Shown: piece after piece, positions 48,334-57,291 of the stretch
How the letters are laid out: each line of letters starts with the position of its first letter
Numbering within the stretch: the stretch's first letter is position 1
NCBI RefSeq assembly: GCF_011777495.1
Contig: NZ_JAATJS010000002.1
Location: 248,001 to 312,000 of the forward strand
Length of the DNA stretch: 64,000 nucleotides
Origin: Microvirga terricola
GTDB lineage: Bacteria; Pseudomonadota; Alphaproteobacteria; Rhizobiales; Beijerinckiaceae
Reading direction: 5' to 3'
The notes under the pieces: generated by a model
Databases searched by the model: none
What the model was told of the DNA's origin: nothing
Seen by the model: the letters and a program-made list of their open reading frames with translations, nothing else
Program-made: the position numbers and the translations under genes

Positions 48334-49262
48334 GCGAGGCTTGCCCCCGCGCCAAGGCGGACGCCGCGCAGGAAGTCGCCGGCGCTCATGGGGGCTTTGC
48401 CTGCGCGCTGCACTTGAAGCAGACGAACCGCGCCGTTGCCGCAAGCGACGACGCCATCGGCATCGAGCAGTTGGCCAGGCGCGCCAGAACCTTCCGCGAG
48501 CGTCGTGCGCAGAACCTTCACGCGCTCCGGCCCCTTCCCGAAATCGGCGGTGAAGAACGCAGCCGGAAAGGGCGAGAGGCCGCGCACATGGTCGTGCACG
48601 TTCTGCGCCGACTTTGCCCAGTCGATGCGCGCATCGTCGTTCGCGAGCTTCTGCGCGTAGGTCACGCCATCTTCCGGCTGAGGCGTGAAACTCAATCCGC
48701 CGCGCGAAAGCGCCGCGAGCGCTCGCACCATCAGGTCCGCACCGAGCCCCATGAGCTTGTCGTGCAATTCGCCTGCATTCATGTCGGGCGCAATCACCAC
48801 GCGCTCGACCATGGCGACGGGGCCGGTGTCGAGGCCTTCTTCCATCTTCATGACCGCGACGCCGGTTTCCTTATCGCCCGCCATAATGGCGCGCTGGATC
48901 GGCGCTGCGCCGCGCCAGCGTGGCAGCAGAGAGGCGTGAAGGTTGAGGCAGCCGAGGGTAGGGGCGTCGAGGATCGCTTTCGGCAGCAGCATGCCATAGG
49001 CCACCACCACGGCCACATCGGCCTCATGCTGGCGAAAGGTTTCCGCCGCCTCTTCGGTGCGCAGGGTCTTGGGTGCGAGCACGGGCAGCCCGAACCGCTC
49101 GGCCATGCGATGCACCGGGGAGGGCTTCAATTCCATGCCGCGGCCGGCGGCCGCCGGGGGACGGGAGTAGACCGCCACGACCTCGTGTCCCTGGCCGACG
49201 ATCTCCGAGAGAGTGGGCACCGCGAAATCGGGCGTGCCCATGAAGACAACGCGAAGGCTCAT
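48330..49262 (-). CDS. fmt: Methionyl-tRNA formyltransferase
   Basis: Formylates initiator Met-tRNA using 10-formyl-tetrahydrofolate. 310 residues. [12 protein letters not shown] at the N-terminus, the catalytic [20 protein letters not shown] and the C-terminal domain ending near [12 protein letters not shown] are all present. It overlaps def by four bases (ATGA). The pair puts on and later removes the formyl group. Confidence 0.97.
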   Translation of the reverse strand: MSLRVVFMGTPDFAVPTLSEIVGQGHEVVAVYSRPPAAAGRGMELKPSPVHRMAERFGLPVLAPKTLRTEEAAETFRQHEADVAVVVAYGMLLPKAILDAPTLGCLNLHASLLPRWRGAAPIQRAIMAGDKETGVAVMKMEEGLDTGPVAMVERVVIAPDMNAGELHDKLMGLGADLMVRALAALSRGGLSFTPQPEDGVTYAQKLANDDARIDWAKSAQNVHDHVRGLSPFPAAFFTADFGKGPERVKVLRTTLAEGSGAPGQLLDADGVVACGNGAVRLLQVQRAGKAPMSAGDFLRGVRLGAGASLA

Positions 49263-49780
49263 GCGCCGCCCACCTCGCGCTTCGCCGCCTTCTTGAACTT
49301 GGTCATGACCCGGTCGCGTTTGAGCTTGGAGAGGTAATCGATGAACAGGACGCCGTTGAGATGGTCGATCTCATGCTGCACGCAGGTCGCCAGAAGCTCG
49401 GAGGCTTCCTGCTCGATGGTTTCGCCAGCGAGGTTCATGTAGCGGAAGCGCACCCGGTCGGGCCGCTCGACTTCCTCGTAATATTCGGGGATCGAGAGGC
49501 AGCCTTCCTCGTAAACCCGCTTCTCCTCCGAGGCCCAGACAATCTCGGGGTTGAGCAGCACCAGGGGCTGGCGCTCGTCCTCGGTTTTGGAGACATCCAT
49601 CGTCACGACCCGCAGGGGCACGCCGATCTGAATCGCGGCGAGGCCCACGCCGGGGGCGTCATACATGGTTTCCAGCATGTCGTCGGCGAGCAGCCGGATC
49701 TCGTCGGTAATGCTCGCCACCGGCTCGGAAACGAGGCGGAGCTTGGGGTCGGGAAGGATGACAAGGGGTCTGATGGTCAT
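49259..49780 (-). CDS. def: Peptide deformylase
   Basis: Metal-dependent removal of the formyl group from nascent proteins at the ribosome. 173 residues. The three family motifs are [23 protein letters not shown] (metal-ligand Cys) and QHEIDHLNG (two His ligands and catalytic Glu). It is the first gene of the def-fmt-GNAT-truA operon and diverges from rmuC, with 87 bases between start codons. Confidence 0.97.
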   Translation of the reverse strand: MTIRPLVILPDPKLRLVSEPVASITDEIRLLADDMLETMYDAPGVGLAAIQIGVPLRVVTMDVSKTEDERQPLVLLNPEIVWASEEKRVYEEGCLSIPEYYEEVERPDRVRFRYMNLAGETIEQEASELLATCVQHEIDHLNGVLFIDYLSKLKRDRVMTKFKKAAKREVGGA

Positions 49781-49867
49781 GATTGCCGGAGATAAGGGCT
49801 TGGCTCGGGATGGTCAAATCGTTCGTCTTATGTTCGGATGCGCCGGTCAACCGGAAGTTCGCATTTC

Positions 49868-51037
49868 ATGAATGACATCCTCTTTCTCGTCGGCTCGGTG
49901 CCCGTCACCTGGGGCAAGGTCGTGCTCGGCATGGCCGTTGTGAGCCTTGTGCTTCTCGTCCTGGTGACGGTCCTGCTCCTGCGGACTCGGCGGGAGCGAG
50001 CCCTGGAGGCGGCGGTCTCGGGCGAACGGGCGCGGGAGATGGATGACAAGGTCGCCGAACTCACCCGCATCCAAGCCGAGATGACCGGGCGGATGCAGAC
50101 CATCGCGGAGGTGTTCGGCTCCCGCCAGAGCGATTTCGTGCGGCTGATCTCCGAGCGGATCGACGGGCTCCAGCACCGGGTGGGGCAGGGGCTGGAAGCG
50201 ACGACGCAGCGCCAGACAGAAAACCTGTCGAAACTCAACGAACGGCTGGCGGTGATCGACGCCGCGCAGAAGAACCTGACGGATCTGACCGGCGAGATCG
50301 TCGGCCTGAAGGACATCTTGGCCAACAAGCAGAGCCGCGGCGCTTACGGGCAGGGCCGCATGGAGGCGATCATTCGCGACGGGCTGCCCAACGGCGCGTT
50401 CGAGTTTCAACCGACCCTGTCCAACCGCACGCGGCCGGACTGCATCGTGCGCCTGCCGGGCGACTCGCGCGGCCTCGTGATCGACGCCAAGTTCCCACTC
50501 GAAGGGTTCAGCCAGTTCCGCGAGGCGAAGGGAGACGACGCGCGCAAGCAGGCCGCGAGCCGTGTGCGCAACGACATGCTCGTGCACGTGAAGGACATTT
50601 CGGAAAAATACTTCATCGCCGGCGAGACGCAGGACATGGCGATGATGTTCGTGCCCGCCGAGTCGATCTATGCCGATCTCGCCGAGCATTTCGACGACGT
50701 GATCCAGAAGGCGCATCGCGCCCGCATCGTGATCGTCTCACCGTCGCTTCTCGCCCTTGCGGTTCAGGTCATGCAGGCGCTGGTACGCGATGCGCGCGTT
50801 CGCGAAGAAGCGCGCGTGATCCAGGTCGAGGTGCAGAAGCTGTTGGAGGACATCGAGCGGCTGGACAGTCGCGTCGCCAAGCTCGACGCCCATTTTCGGC
50901 AGGCGCAGGAGGACGTGGGCCAGATCCGCATTTCAACGGAAAAGATTGTGAAACGCGGCGAGCGGATTGAAACGCTGGAGTTTGAAGACGGGGACGCACA
51001 GGTCCGCGCCGAGATACTGCGGCTGCAAAGGGCGTGA
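49868..51037 (+). CDS. rmuC: DNA recombination protein RmuC
   Basis: A 389-residue protein of the RmuC family, which limits inversions between repeats. An N-terminal membrane helix (about 8-32) is followed by a coiled coil and the nuclease-like core with GAYGQGRMEAIIRDGLP, LVIDAKFPLEGF and MMFVPAESIYADL. The ATG at 49868 (MNDILFLVG) is preferred to a longer upstream start. The last 55 codons are matched by a second, diverged copy at 51911-52093, so the 3' end has been through recombination. Confidence 0.94.
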   Translation: MNDILFLVGSVPVTWGKVVLGMAVVSLVLLVLVTVLLLRTRRERALEAAVSGERAREMDDKVAELTRIQAEMTGRMQTIAEVFGSRQSDFVRLISERIDGLQHRVGQGLEATTQRQTENLSKLNERLAVIDAAQKNLTDLTGEIVGLKDILANKQSRGAYGQGRMEAIIRDGLPNGAFEFQPTLSNRTRPDCIVRLPGDSRGLVIDAKFPLEGFSQFREAKGDDARKQAASRVRNDMLVHVKDISEKYFIAGETQDMAMMFVPAESIYADLAEHFDDVIQKAHRARIVIVSPSLLALAVQVMQALVRDARVREEARVIQVEVQKLLEDIERLDSRVAKLDAHFRQAQEDVGQIRISTEKIVKRGERIETLEFEDGDAQVRAEILRLQRA

Positions 51038-51239
51038 TCTACGCATTGCCGAATAGGTTCGGAACTGCATTTCCTTCGCGAGGTTTGCCAACGCGCCACG
51101 CGAACGCTGGCGCTTGCATGTTGGCGACACCGCAAATCGGAAGGATTGGCGCTACGGGCCACGGATCAGAAACTGAACCGGATAGCGGAGAGCAAGATCA
51201 ATACGAAAGCTGATTGATCGGCGCGCTCGCTTAAGTTGC

Positions 51240-51272
51240 AAGGCGGTCTCAATCAGGAGGCCGCCTTTGTTT
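51240..51272 (+). terminator. Intrinsic terminator downstream of rmuC
   Basis: AAGGCGGTCTC (51240-51250) pairs with GAGGCCGCCTT (51257-51267; one G-U pair) around a 6-base loop and runs into TTTGTTTT. It lies 203 bases after the rmuC stop, in the gene-free stretch 51038-51383. The rest of that stretch shows no gene I can support. Confidence 0.8.
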
Positions 51273-51383
51273 TCGCCTTATGCGGCCTGCTTCACAGGCA
51301 GTGTAGGTTACAAGATTTCCGTTGCAGAAAAATCTTCATAGTAGGATGTAGGGGTAAGACGCTGCGCTAGGGACGAAAACACC

Positions 51384-51911
51384 GTGTTAAATCGCAAACA
51401 GCCTACCAGGCCTCAAACGGCTATCCGGCAGGCTCAGGAAGGGGACAAGATCAGCCTTGGTGCAGAGGAACTGCGATACGTCTTCACAAGTCAGGAGACG
51501 AACGGGGCCTTCGATCTTATCGAGCGGGTTGTTTCGCCAAACTTCGAATCCCCTCCCGTCGCGAATGGCCACACGAAGGAAGATTTTCTCTACTATCTTC
51601 TTGAAGGGCGCCTTATCTTTCGGCTCGATTCAGAAGAAGTCGAACTCAAGACCGGTGCATCCTTGTTCGTTCCTCGCGGAGTCTTCTTCCGCTGGTGGAA
51701 TCCTGATCCCATAGCTGCCCGTGTCCTTGCCCTCTACACTCCCGGCGGATTTGGAGAGTATTTTCGCGAAGTTATCAGTCATGCAGCAAAAAGGACGGAC
51801 AAGGTGCACGACTATGGCGCTACTCTCACCGCTGTAATGGCTCTTCATGCCAAATACGGCATGAAGGAAGAGTCCAAGTGGCGGGATCGCCTCAGGAATG
51901 ATCCGGCCTAG
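51384..51911 (+). CDS. Cupin-domain protein A, paralogue of the cupin at 53.9 kb
   Basis: A 175-residue single-cupin protein, paralogous to the gene at 53927: shared blocks are FDLIERVVSPNF, LEGRLIF, SLFVPRGVFFRWWNP and YTPGGFGEYFREV. Cupin motif 1 reads NGHTKED where copy B has PHTHTREDW, so one metal His is missing, and the motif 2 His is Phe in both. Metal-dependent catalysis is therefore doubtful. The GTG start has AGGGACG upstream. Its composition is less GC-rich than its neighbours, and it sits between rmuC and a second rmuC 3' end, which suggests insertion. Confidence 0.85.
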   Translation: MLNRKQPTRPQTAIRQAQEGDKISLGAEELRYVFTSQETNGAFDLIERVVSPNFESPPVANGHTKEDFLYYLLEGRLIFRLDSEEVELKTGASLFVPRGVFFRWWNPDPIAARVLALYTPGGFGEYFREVISHAAKRTDKVHDYGATLTAVMALHAKYGMKEESKWRDRLRNDPA

Positions 51912-52093
51912 TTGCCAAGCTCGACGCCCATTTCCGGCAGGCGCAGGAGGATGTCGGGCAGATCAAGATTTCAACCGGCAAGGTCGTGACGCGCGGCCAG
52001 AAGATCGGGGCGCTGGAATTCGAAGACAGCAGCGCGCATGGGCAGGCGGATTTGTTGCGGCTGCAGGGACGTAATCGGCGCGCGGTGGAGTAG
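51911..52093 (+). pseudogene. Second, diverged copy of the rmuC 3' end (60 codons)
   Basis: From the last base of the cupin A stop the frame reads VAKLDAHFRQAQEDVGQIKI, then STGKVVTRGQKIGALEFED, ending RNRRAVE and TAG. It aligns with the last codons of rmuC (from 50873): the first 14 codons are nearly identical in protein with silent changes, and later codons diverge strongly. No start codon or upstream part is present. It is a remnant from recombination or insertion at the rmuC 3' end. Confidence 0.88.
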
Positions 52094-52115
52094 GGAGCAG
52101 AAACGCTCCCTCACA

Positions 52116-52144
52116 TAAAAACGGCGGCCTCGAAGGCCGCCGTT
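52116..52144. terminator. Bidirectional hairpin between the rmuC remnant and the RTX gene
   Basis: AACGGCGGCC (52120-52129) pairs perfectly with GGCCGCCGTT (52135-52144). On the minus strand it is followed by TTTTATG, a usable T-run, so it probably ends the RTX-gene transcript whose stop is at 52177. Confidence 0.75.
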
Positions 52145-52176
52145 CAGTCGCACCGCGAGCGCCACAACGCCGCGCG

Positions 52177-53781
52177 TCAGATGACGTAAAAGTCGGCGTA
52201 GGTCATCTTGAGTTTCTTCGGCAACACTGCCAGGGCGATCGCTTTTGCGGAGCCGGTGCCGTCGGGATCGTAATAGAGAATGCCCTTTTTGTTGTCGTAG
52301 ATGATACGATCATCCTCATCGTGCGCTTTCGGGCCGATCCAAAACATTTTCTTATGCAGTTTGACCGGTCTGTCCGGCGCGCCCTTGCCGAGCGCGGGCA
52401 TGTATTTGTTGTCGAGCCAGATCGTGTCGTCCTTGACGTTGAAATCGACGATCACGTCGCGATTGGTCTTGGCGTTCGGCTTGGTGTCGAATACGAACGT
52501 GTCCTTGCCCTTGCCGCCGACAAGAGTGTCGTTACCCAAGCCGCCATAGAGTTTGTTGCTGCCGTCGTTGCCCACAATCTTGTTCTTGAGAGTGTTGCCG
52601 GTCAGCGAAAGGAGCGCCTTTCCGGCAACGGCCATGAGATCTTCCAGGTTGGCGCCCAGGCGGTAGTCGATGGAGGTGACGACGAGATCGGTGCCGCTGC
52701 TGGACGCCTCAACAACGACGTCGCGGACGTTGTCGACCACATAAGTGTCGTTGCCCTTGCCGCCTTCCATCCGGTCGGCGCCGAGGCCGCCATCCAGGTA
52801 ATCGCCGCCCCCTCCGCCGATCAAGATATTGTTTCCGCTATTGCCGACGATGACGTTGCTCAGGTCGTTGCCGACGCCCTTGAAATTTCGCGAGCCTTGG
52901 AGGATGAGGGCCTCAAGATTGGCGGCGAGCGTCCAGTCGGATAGGGCAAAGACTGTGTCGTACCCCTCGTTTGCGGCCTCGATGATTGTGTCCAGGGCAT
53001 CGACAAAATAGACATCGTCGCCCAGCCCGCCGACGAGCGTGTCGGCGCCAGCGCCGCCGTCGAGCGTGTCGTTGCCTTTTCCGCCTTCCAGGCGGTTTTT
53101 ACCGCCATTACCGTGCAGTTCATTGTTGGCGTCGTTTCCGAAGCCGTCGATGCCGTCGATGCCGAAGAGAACGAGATTCTCGAAGCTGGTTTTCAGGGTA
53201 TAGCTGATCGAAGCGATGACCGTGTCGATCCCTTCATTGGGTTCCTCGACCAGCTCAACCCACGCTTCGTCGACACGATACACGTCGTTGCCGCGCCCGC
53301 CGACGAGCGTGTCGTGCCCCCCACCGCCGTCCAGCGTGTCATTCCCGTCTCCGCCGAAGAGGCGATTGTTGCCCCCTTTGCCGGTGAGGACGTTGTTGGC
53401 GTCGTTGCCGGTGCCGTCGATGTCTGCGGCGCCTGACAGGATCAGATTCTCGAAAGTCGGCAGAAGCGTGTAGCTGAAGTTAGCTTCGACGGTATCGATG
53501 CCCTCGCCGGGGTTTTCGATGAGGAGATCGTCCTTGTCGATCACGTAGTAATCGTCGCCGAGTCCTCCGATGAGGGTGTCCGCCCCTCCGCCACCGCGCA
53601 GAAAGTCGACGCCTTCGCCTCCCTCGAGACTGTTGGCAAATCCGTCGCCGATGATGGTGTTGCTCAGGCGATTGCCACGAACATGGCGAGCTTCGGTCAG
53701 ATTGAGCGACCCGAGATCAAATGTAATCTCGTCGGCCAGTATGTAGGTTCTGGTATCGGGATCGTAGGTGAAGGTGGCCAT
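52177..53781 (-). CDS. RTX-type calcium-binding repeat protein (hemolysin-type repeats)
   Basis: A 534-residue acidic secreted-type protein with no Sec signal. Five modules of about 90 residues each hold nonapeptide repeats (GGxGxDxLx), ending GGLGDDYYVID (72-82), GGRGNDVYRVD (161-171), GGLGDDVYFVD (251-261), GGKGNDTYVVD (340-350) and GGKGKDTFVFD (422-432), joined by DTV-x-A-x-x-SYTL-type beta segments. The C-terminal 100 residues resemble a type I secretion end. No enzyme domain is visible, and no type I exporter lies in the window. ATG 53781 has AGAGG upstream. A surface or adhesin role is inferred. Confidence 0.9.
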   Translation of the reverse strand: MATFTYDPDTRTYILADEITFDLGSLNLTEARHVRGNRLSNTIIGDGFANSLEGGEGVDFLRGGGGADTLIGGLGDDYYVIDKDDLLIENPGEGIDTVEANFSYTLLPTFENLILSGAADIDGTGNDANNVLTGKGGNNRLFGGDGNDTLDGGGGHDTLVGGRGNDVYRVDEAWVELVEEPNEGIDTVIASISYTLKTSFENLVLFGIDGIDGFGNDANNELHGNGGKNRLEGGKGNDTLDGGAGADTLVGGLGDDVYFVDALDTIIEAANEGYDTVFALSDWTLAANLEALILQGSRNFKGVGNDLSNVIVGNSGNNILIGGGGGDYLDGGLGADRMEGGKGNDTYVVDNVRDVVVEASSSGTDLVVTSIDYRLGANLEDLMAVAGKALLSLTGNTLKNKIVGNDGSNKLYGGLGNDTLVGGKGKDTFVFDTKPNAKTNRDVIVDFNVKDDTIWLDNKYMPALGKGAPDRPVKLHKKMFWIGPKAHDEDDRIIYDNKKGILYYDPDGTGSAKAIALAVLPKKLKMTYADFYVI

Positions 53782-53926
53782 CGAAACCTCTGAATAAAAG
53801 CTTCCGTTTCGTAACCGAAAGGCGACGCATGAGCAACGATATTTCGTATGCAAGAGCGCCTTCCCGCAAATCGGCTCGACAGATGAAATAACGTGACGTA
53901 TAGGGAGTCTCACTGAGGTGCCCCCC

Positions 53927-54421
53927 ATGACCGCTGCGATTTTGAAAGCTCTTGCCCGTCAAAATGGAGAGGGTGAACGCATCAAGATGGGTGCGGAGGA
54001 AATGCGTTTCGTGCTGACGAGCGCCGAGACCGGCGGACGATTCGACCTGATCGAGCGCTGGGTTTCTCCGAACTTCAAGTCTCCGCCGCTGCCGCACACG
54101 CATACGCGCGAGGATTGGGCCGGCTATCTCATGGAGGGGCGGCTTGTCTTCCAGCTCGATGGCAAAGTCACGGAGTTGACCGCGGGCGGATCGCTCTTCG
54201 TGCCGCGCGGCGTTTATTTCCGCTGGTGGAATCCTGAAGTTACGTCCGCGCGCGTTCTCTTTGTCTACACGCCCGGCGGCTTCGGCACGTTCTTCAAGGA
54301 AGTCTTCGAACTCTCCGCGCGGAAGGCCGACCAAGTCCACGACTACGACAAGACGCTCGCCGGCATCATGAAGCTGCACGACAAGTACGGCATGATCCGG
54401 CAGGAGCCGAAGGCCGAGTAG
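53927..54421 (+). CDS. Cupin-domain protein B, paralogue of the cupin at 51.4 kb
   Basis: A 164-residue cupin. Motif 1 is PHTHTREDWAGYLMEGRL with the two His and the Glu expected of a metal site; motif 2 (VPRGVYFRWWN) has Phe where the last His usually stands. The closing block YTPGGFGTFFKEVFEL and DKTLAGIMKLHDKYGM is shared with copy A. ATG 53927 has GAGG eight to ten bases upstream. It diverges from the RTX gene (145-base gap), so both may respond to one signal. Function unknown. Confidence 0.87.
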   Translation: MTAAILKALARQNGEGERIKMGAEEMRFVLTSAETGGRFDLIERWVSPNFKSPPLPHTHTREDWAGYLMEGRLVFQLDGKVTELTAGGSLFVPRGVYFRWWNPEVTSARVLFVYTPGGFGTFFKEVFELSARKADQVHDYDKTLAGIMKLHDKYGMIRQEPKAE

Positions 54422-54429
54422 AATCGCCG

Positions 54430-55152
54430 TTACGGCTTCAGGCAGGATTGCAGGAAGACCGCCAGATCGTCGGTGATGTAATCGATATGGGGCGTCTTTG
54501 ACGCTTCCTGCTCGAAAGCCTCGCGGAAGGGATCGAAGGTTTTCGGCACAACGAGCGTCGTTGTCATGCCAAGCTCGCGCGGAACGACGAGGTTTTTCGC
54601 GAGATCCTCGAACATCGCGGACCGGGCCGGATCGACGTCGTGCCTTTCGAGGAAGATCTCATAGGCCCGCTTCTCGGGCTTCGGCACGAAATTGGCGTCC
54701 GCAATGTCGAACACGTCGTCGAAGTGATCGAAGATACCGAGCTTTGTCGCGACGTTCCGAGCGTGCTTGCGCGATCCGTTGGTGAGGATCAGCTTGCGAC
54801 CGGGAAGGCGCTCGATAGCGGTGCCGAGGTCGCTGTTCAGTTCCAAGTCGGTGTGATCGATGTCGTGCGCGAAATCGAGGAACTGGTGCGGATCGATGCC
54901 GTGTTCTTCGATCAGTGCCCGCAGGGTCGTGCCGTATTTGTGGTAGAAATACTTTTGAAGCGCCTTGGCGGACATGCCGTCGAGGCCGAACAGGTCCGCG
55001 ACGTAAAGCGTGATCCGCGCGTCGATCTGGGGCCAGATCCGCGAGCTGTGCGGATAGAGCGTATTGTCGAGGTCGAAAACCCAGGTGTCCACATGCGCGA
55101 AGCTTCGGTGTTCGGCGACCGGGGCAATTGAGGCGGGTTTGTCGGCTTTCAT
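54430..55152 (-). CDS. HAD-superfamily hydrolase, pyrimidine 5'-nucleotidase-like
   Basis: A 240-residue phosphatase. Motif I is VFDLDNTLYPHSS, motif II LILTNGSRKHA, motif III KPEKRAYE and motif IV MFEDLAKNL, an order and wording typical of the SDT1-like pyrimidine 5'-nucleotidase group. The substrate is likely UMP or CMP but not proven. The ATG at 55152 is chosen; a GTG at 55161 is equally possible, as neither has a strong ribosome site. It follows argB with a hairpin between. Confidence 0.87.
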   Translation of the reverse strand: MKADKPASIAPVAEHRSFAHVDTWVFDLDNTLYPHSSRIWPQIDARITLYVADLFGLDGMSAKALQKYFYHKYGTTLRALIEEHGIDPHQFLDFAHDIDHTDLELNSDLGTAIERLPGRKLILTNGSRKHARNVATKLGIFDHFDDVFDIADANFVPKPEKRAYEIFLERHDVDPARSAMFEDLAKNLVVPRELGMTTTLVVPKTFDPFREAFEQEASKTPHIDYITDDLAVFLQSCLKP

Positions 55153-55168
55153 TTCATTCACAGACGAG

Positions 55169-55190
55169 AATGGGGCCGGACGGCCCCATT
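55169..55190 (-). terminator. Hairpin after argB
   Basis: AATGGGGCCG (55169-55178) and CGGCCCCATT (55181-55190) form a perfect 10-bp dyad with a two-base centre, 39 bases after the argB stop. The T-run is poor, so readthrough to the HAD gene is possible. Confidence 0.55.
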
Positions 55191-55228
55191 GAGTTGAATA
55201 TAAGAAGGGTCGGGTGGCCAGAAAAGAG

Positions 55229-56140
55229 CTACCCTCGACGGATCATCGTTCCGGCGCCGTGATCGGTGAACAATTCCAGCAGCACCGCGTGAGGCACCTT
55301 GCCGTCCAGGATCACGACCGCTTCCACGCCGCGTTCCAGCGCGTAGATGCAGGTCTCGATCTTCGGAATCATCCCGTCCGTGATCGTGCCGTCCGCGATG
55401 AGACGGCGGCAATCGTCGATGGTCATGTCGGGGATCAGGTTTTTGTTCTTGTCGAGCACGCCCGGAACGTCGGTGAGGAGCAGAAGGCGCTTGGCGTTCA
55501 TCGCGCCGGCGATGGCGCCCGCGAAGGTATCCGCGTTCACGTTGTAGGTGTGACCGTCCTTGCCGATGGCGACGGGGGCGAGAACCGGGATCAACTCGGC
55601 GCTGAGCACCTGGTCGAGAACGGCGCGGTTCACCTGCTCCGGTTCACCGACGAAGCCGAGATCCACGACCTTCTCGATGTTGGAATCCGGATCGACCGTG
55701 GTGCGGGTCACCTTACGGGCGGTGACCATGTTGCCGTCCTTGCCGCACAGGCCGACCGCCTTGCCGCCCTCGGCCCCGATCCAGCCGACGATCTGCTTGT
55801 TGATGGAGCCCGCGAGCACCATCTCGACGACCTCGACCGTGGCCGCATCGGTCACGCGCAGGCCGCCCTTGAATTCCGACTTGATGCCGAGCTTGTCTAG
55901 CATCTTGCCGATCTGCGGCCCGCCGCCATGCACCACGATGGGCTTGATGCCCGATTGCTCGAGCAGAACCACGTCCTCGGCGAAGTCCTCAGCTGCCGCG
56001 CGGTCGCCCATGGCATGGCCGCCGTATTTGACGACCACAACCTGCTGGTCATAGCGCTGCATGTGGGGCAGGGCCTGGACCAGCACCTCGGCGCGCACAT
56101 GCACGTTGGGGAGCTGATCGGACGCAGGATTATCGGACAT
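55229..56140 (-). CDS. argB: Acetylglutamate kinase
   Basis: Second step of arginine synthesis, 303 residues. [10 protein letters not shown] and [13 protein letters not shown] bind ATP and substrate; [14 protein letters not shown] and [21 protein letters not shown] complete the amino-acid kinase fold. The long N-terminal segment ([11 protein letters not shown]) is typical of arginine-inhibited forms, so feedback inhibition is likely. The order engB-argB on the same strand is conserved in related genomes. Confidence 0.96.
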   Translation of the reverse strand: MSDNPASDQLPNVHVRAEVLVQALPHMQRYDQQVVVVKYGGHAMGDRAAAEDFAEDVVLLEQSGIKPIVVHGGGPQIGKMLDKLGIKSEFKGGLRVTDAATVEVVEMVLAGSINKQIVGWIGAEGGKAVGLCGKDGNMVTARKVTRTTVDPDSNIEKVVDLGFVGEPEQVNRAVLDQVLSAELIPVLAPVAIGKDGHTYNVNADTFAGAIAGAMNAKRLLLLTDVPGVLDKNKNLIPDMTIDDCRRLIADGTITDGMIPKIETCIYALERGVEAVVILDGKVPHAVLLELFTDHGAGTMIRRG

Positions 56141-56213
56141 GGAGGGCTCCGGCTCGGATGACTTGAGACGGCGAGCCTTCTAGCCCAGCTACGCCGTCAT
56201 GAAAACAGGGAGT

Positions 56214-56582
56214 TCAGCCGCGGCGGCCGAGGAGGCCGGAGACGCCCGTCAAAGCCCAGCCGAGTATGAGAAGAATGCCGCCGGTCGGGGCCGCCATGGG
56301 CGCCAGTGCCTCGCCTGCCAGCGCTCGCCGAGCGAGGTCCCCCGAGAAGAGCACAAGGCCGATGACGAGGAGGTACCCGGCCAGCCGGGCAAGCTTGGCA
56401 TTGACGGCCCCGCTCGCGATGAGGGCGACGAGCGCCAGCAGGGCAGGGGCGTGAAACAGGAGGAACTGCGCCGCCGTCGACAGGCTGCCGCCGGTGACGT
56501 GGGCGGCCGCCGCCGACAGGGCGACGCCGGCAAGGCCGGCCAGGGCCGCGAGCGCGATGAGAACCCGGTCGGGCAAGCTCAT
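56214..56582 (-). CDS. DUF423 family membrane protein
   Basis: A 122-residue protein with four hydrophobic segments (LIALAALAGLAGVALSAAAAH, QFLLFHAPALLALVALI, GYLLVIGLVLFSGDL, GILLILGWALTGVSGLL) and the family word LFSGDL. Function unknown. The ATG overlaps the engB stop by one base (TGATG); a GTG one codon upstream is the alternative. It is co-translated with engB. Confidence 0.87.
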   Translation of the reverse strand: MSLPDRVLIALAALAGLAGVALSAAAAHVTGGSLSTAAQFLLFHAPALLALVALIASGAVNAKLARLAGYLLVIGLVLFSGDLARRALAGEALAPMAAPTGGILLILGWALTGVSGLLGRRG

Positions 56583-57235
56583 CACGCCCCCCTCTCATGC
56601 AGGAGCCTTGCGATGTTCGCCCGCAATTCAGGGATGCCATCGCCGGAACGGCTCGAGGTCGGCATGATCTCGGGGAAGGCCGCGGGGCGCTTGGCGATCT
56701 TTTGGGCCGTGTCCGCGATGCATTTCTCGATCTCGCCCTTCTTCAGCTCGTCCGCCTTCGTCAGGACGATCTGGTAGGAGACGGCGGCTGTATCGAGCCC
56801 GTCGAGCACGGCGGCATCTACCGGCTTGATGCCGTGGCGGGAGTCGATGAGCACATAGACACGCGCCAGGCTGGCCCGGCCGCGTAGGTAGTCGTGGATC
56901 AGCTTGGTCCAGGCTTGGACCTTTTCCTTCTCGACGGCGGCATAGCCGTAACCTGGCATGTCCACCAAGTGGAAATGCCCGCCGATGTCGAAGAAATTGA
57001 GCTGCTGCGTCCGCCCCGGCGTGTGGGATGTACGAGCCAGAGTATTGCGCCCGGTGAGCGCATTCACGAGGCTCGACTTGCCCACATTCGAGCGCCCGGC
57101 AAAGGCGATCTCGACCTTGCTCTGGGGCGGCAGGTTTTTGAGGGAATTCGCGGCCCACATGAAATCGGCCTCGCCCGCAAAGATCTTGCGGCCGGTTTCA
57201 AGGAAGTGGTCGGTGTCAGGTGCCATCTCGGTCAT
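56582..57235 (-). CDS. engB: Ribosome biogenesis GTP-binding protein EngB (YsxC/YihA)
   Basis: Essential small GTPase in 50S assembly, 217 residues. G1 is [18 protein letters not shown]3 DMPGYGYA and G4 [24 protein letters not shown] is the switch I signature of the family. It lies in the conserved run yidC-engB-argB, here with a CYTH-CHAD gene between yidC and engB and DUF423 between engB and argB. Confidence 0.96.
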   Translation of the reverse strand: MTEMAPDTDHFLETGRKIFAGEADFMWAANSLKNLPPQSKVEIAFAGRSNVGKSSLVNALTGRNTLARTSHTPGRTQQLNFFDIGGHFHLVDMPGYGYAAVEKEKVQAWTKLIHDYLRGRASLARVYVLIDSRHGIKPVDAAVLDGLDTAAVSYQIVLTKADELKKGEIEKCIADTAQKIAKRPAAFPEIMPTSSRSGDGIPELRANIARLLHERGA

Positions 57236-57291
57236 GAGCCCCTTATCGGCGCTCGCAAGCCGTTGTTCAAGGCACCTTATCTTGAAGAGGC

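Noticed and set aside
51038..51217. An open frame after rmuC ending in RIAESKINTKAD
   Set aside because: It has no start codon or ribosome site, is short and Cys-rich, and resembles nothing I recognise, so it is not supported as a gene or a remnant.
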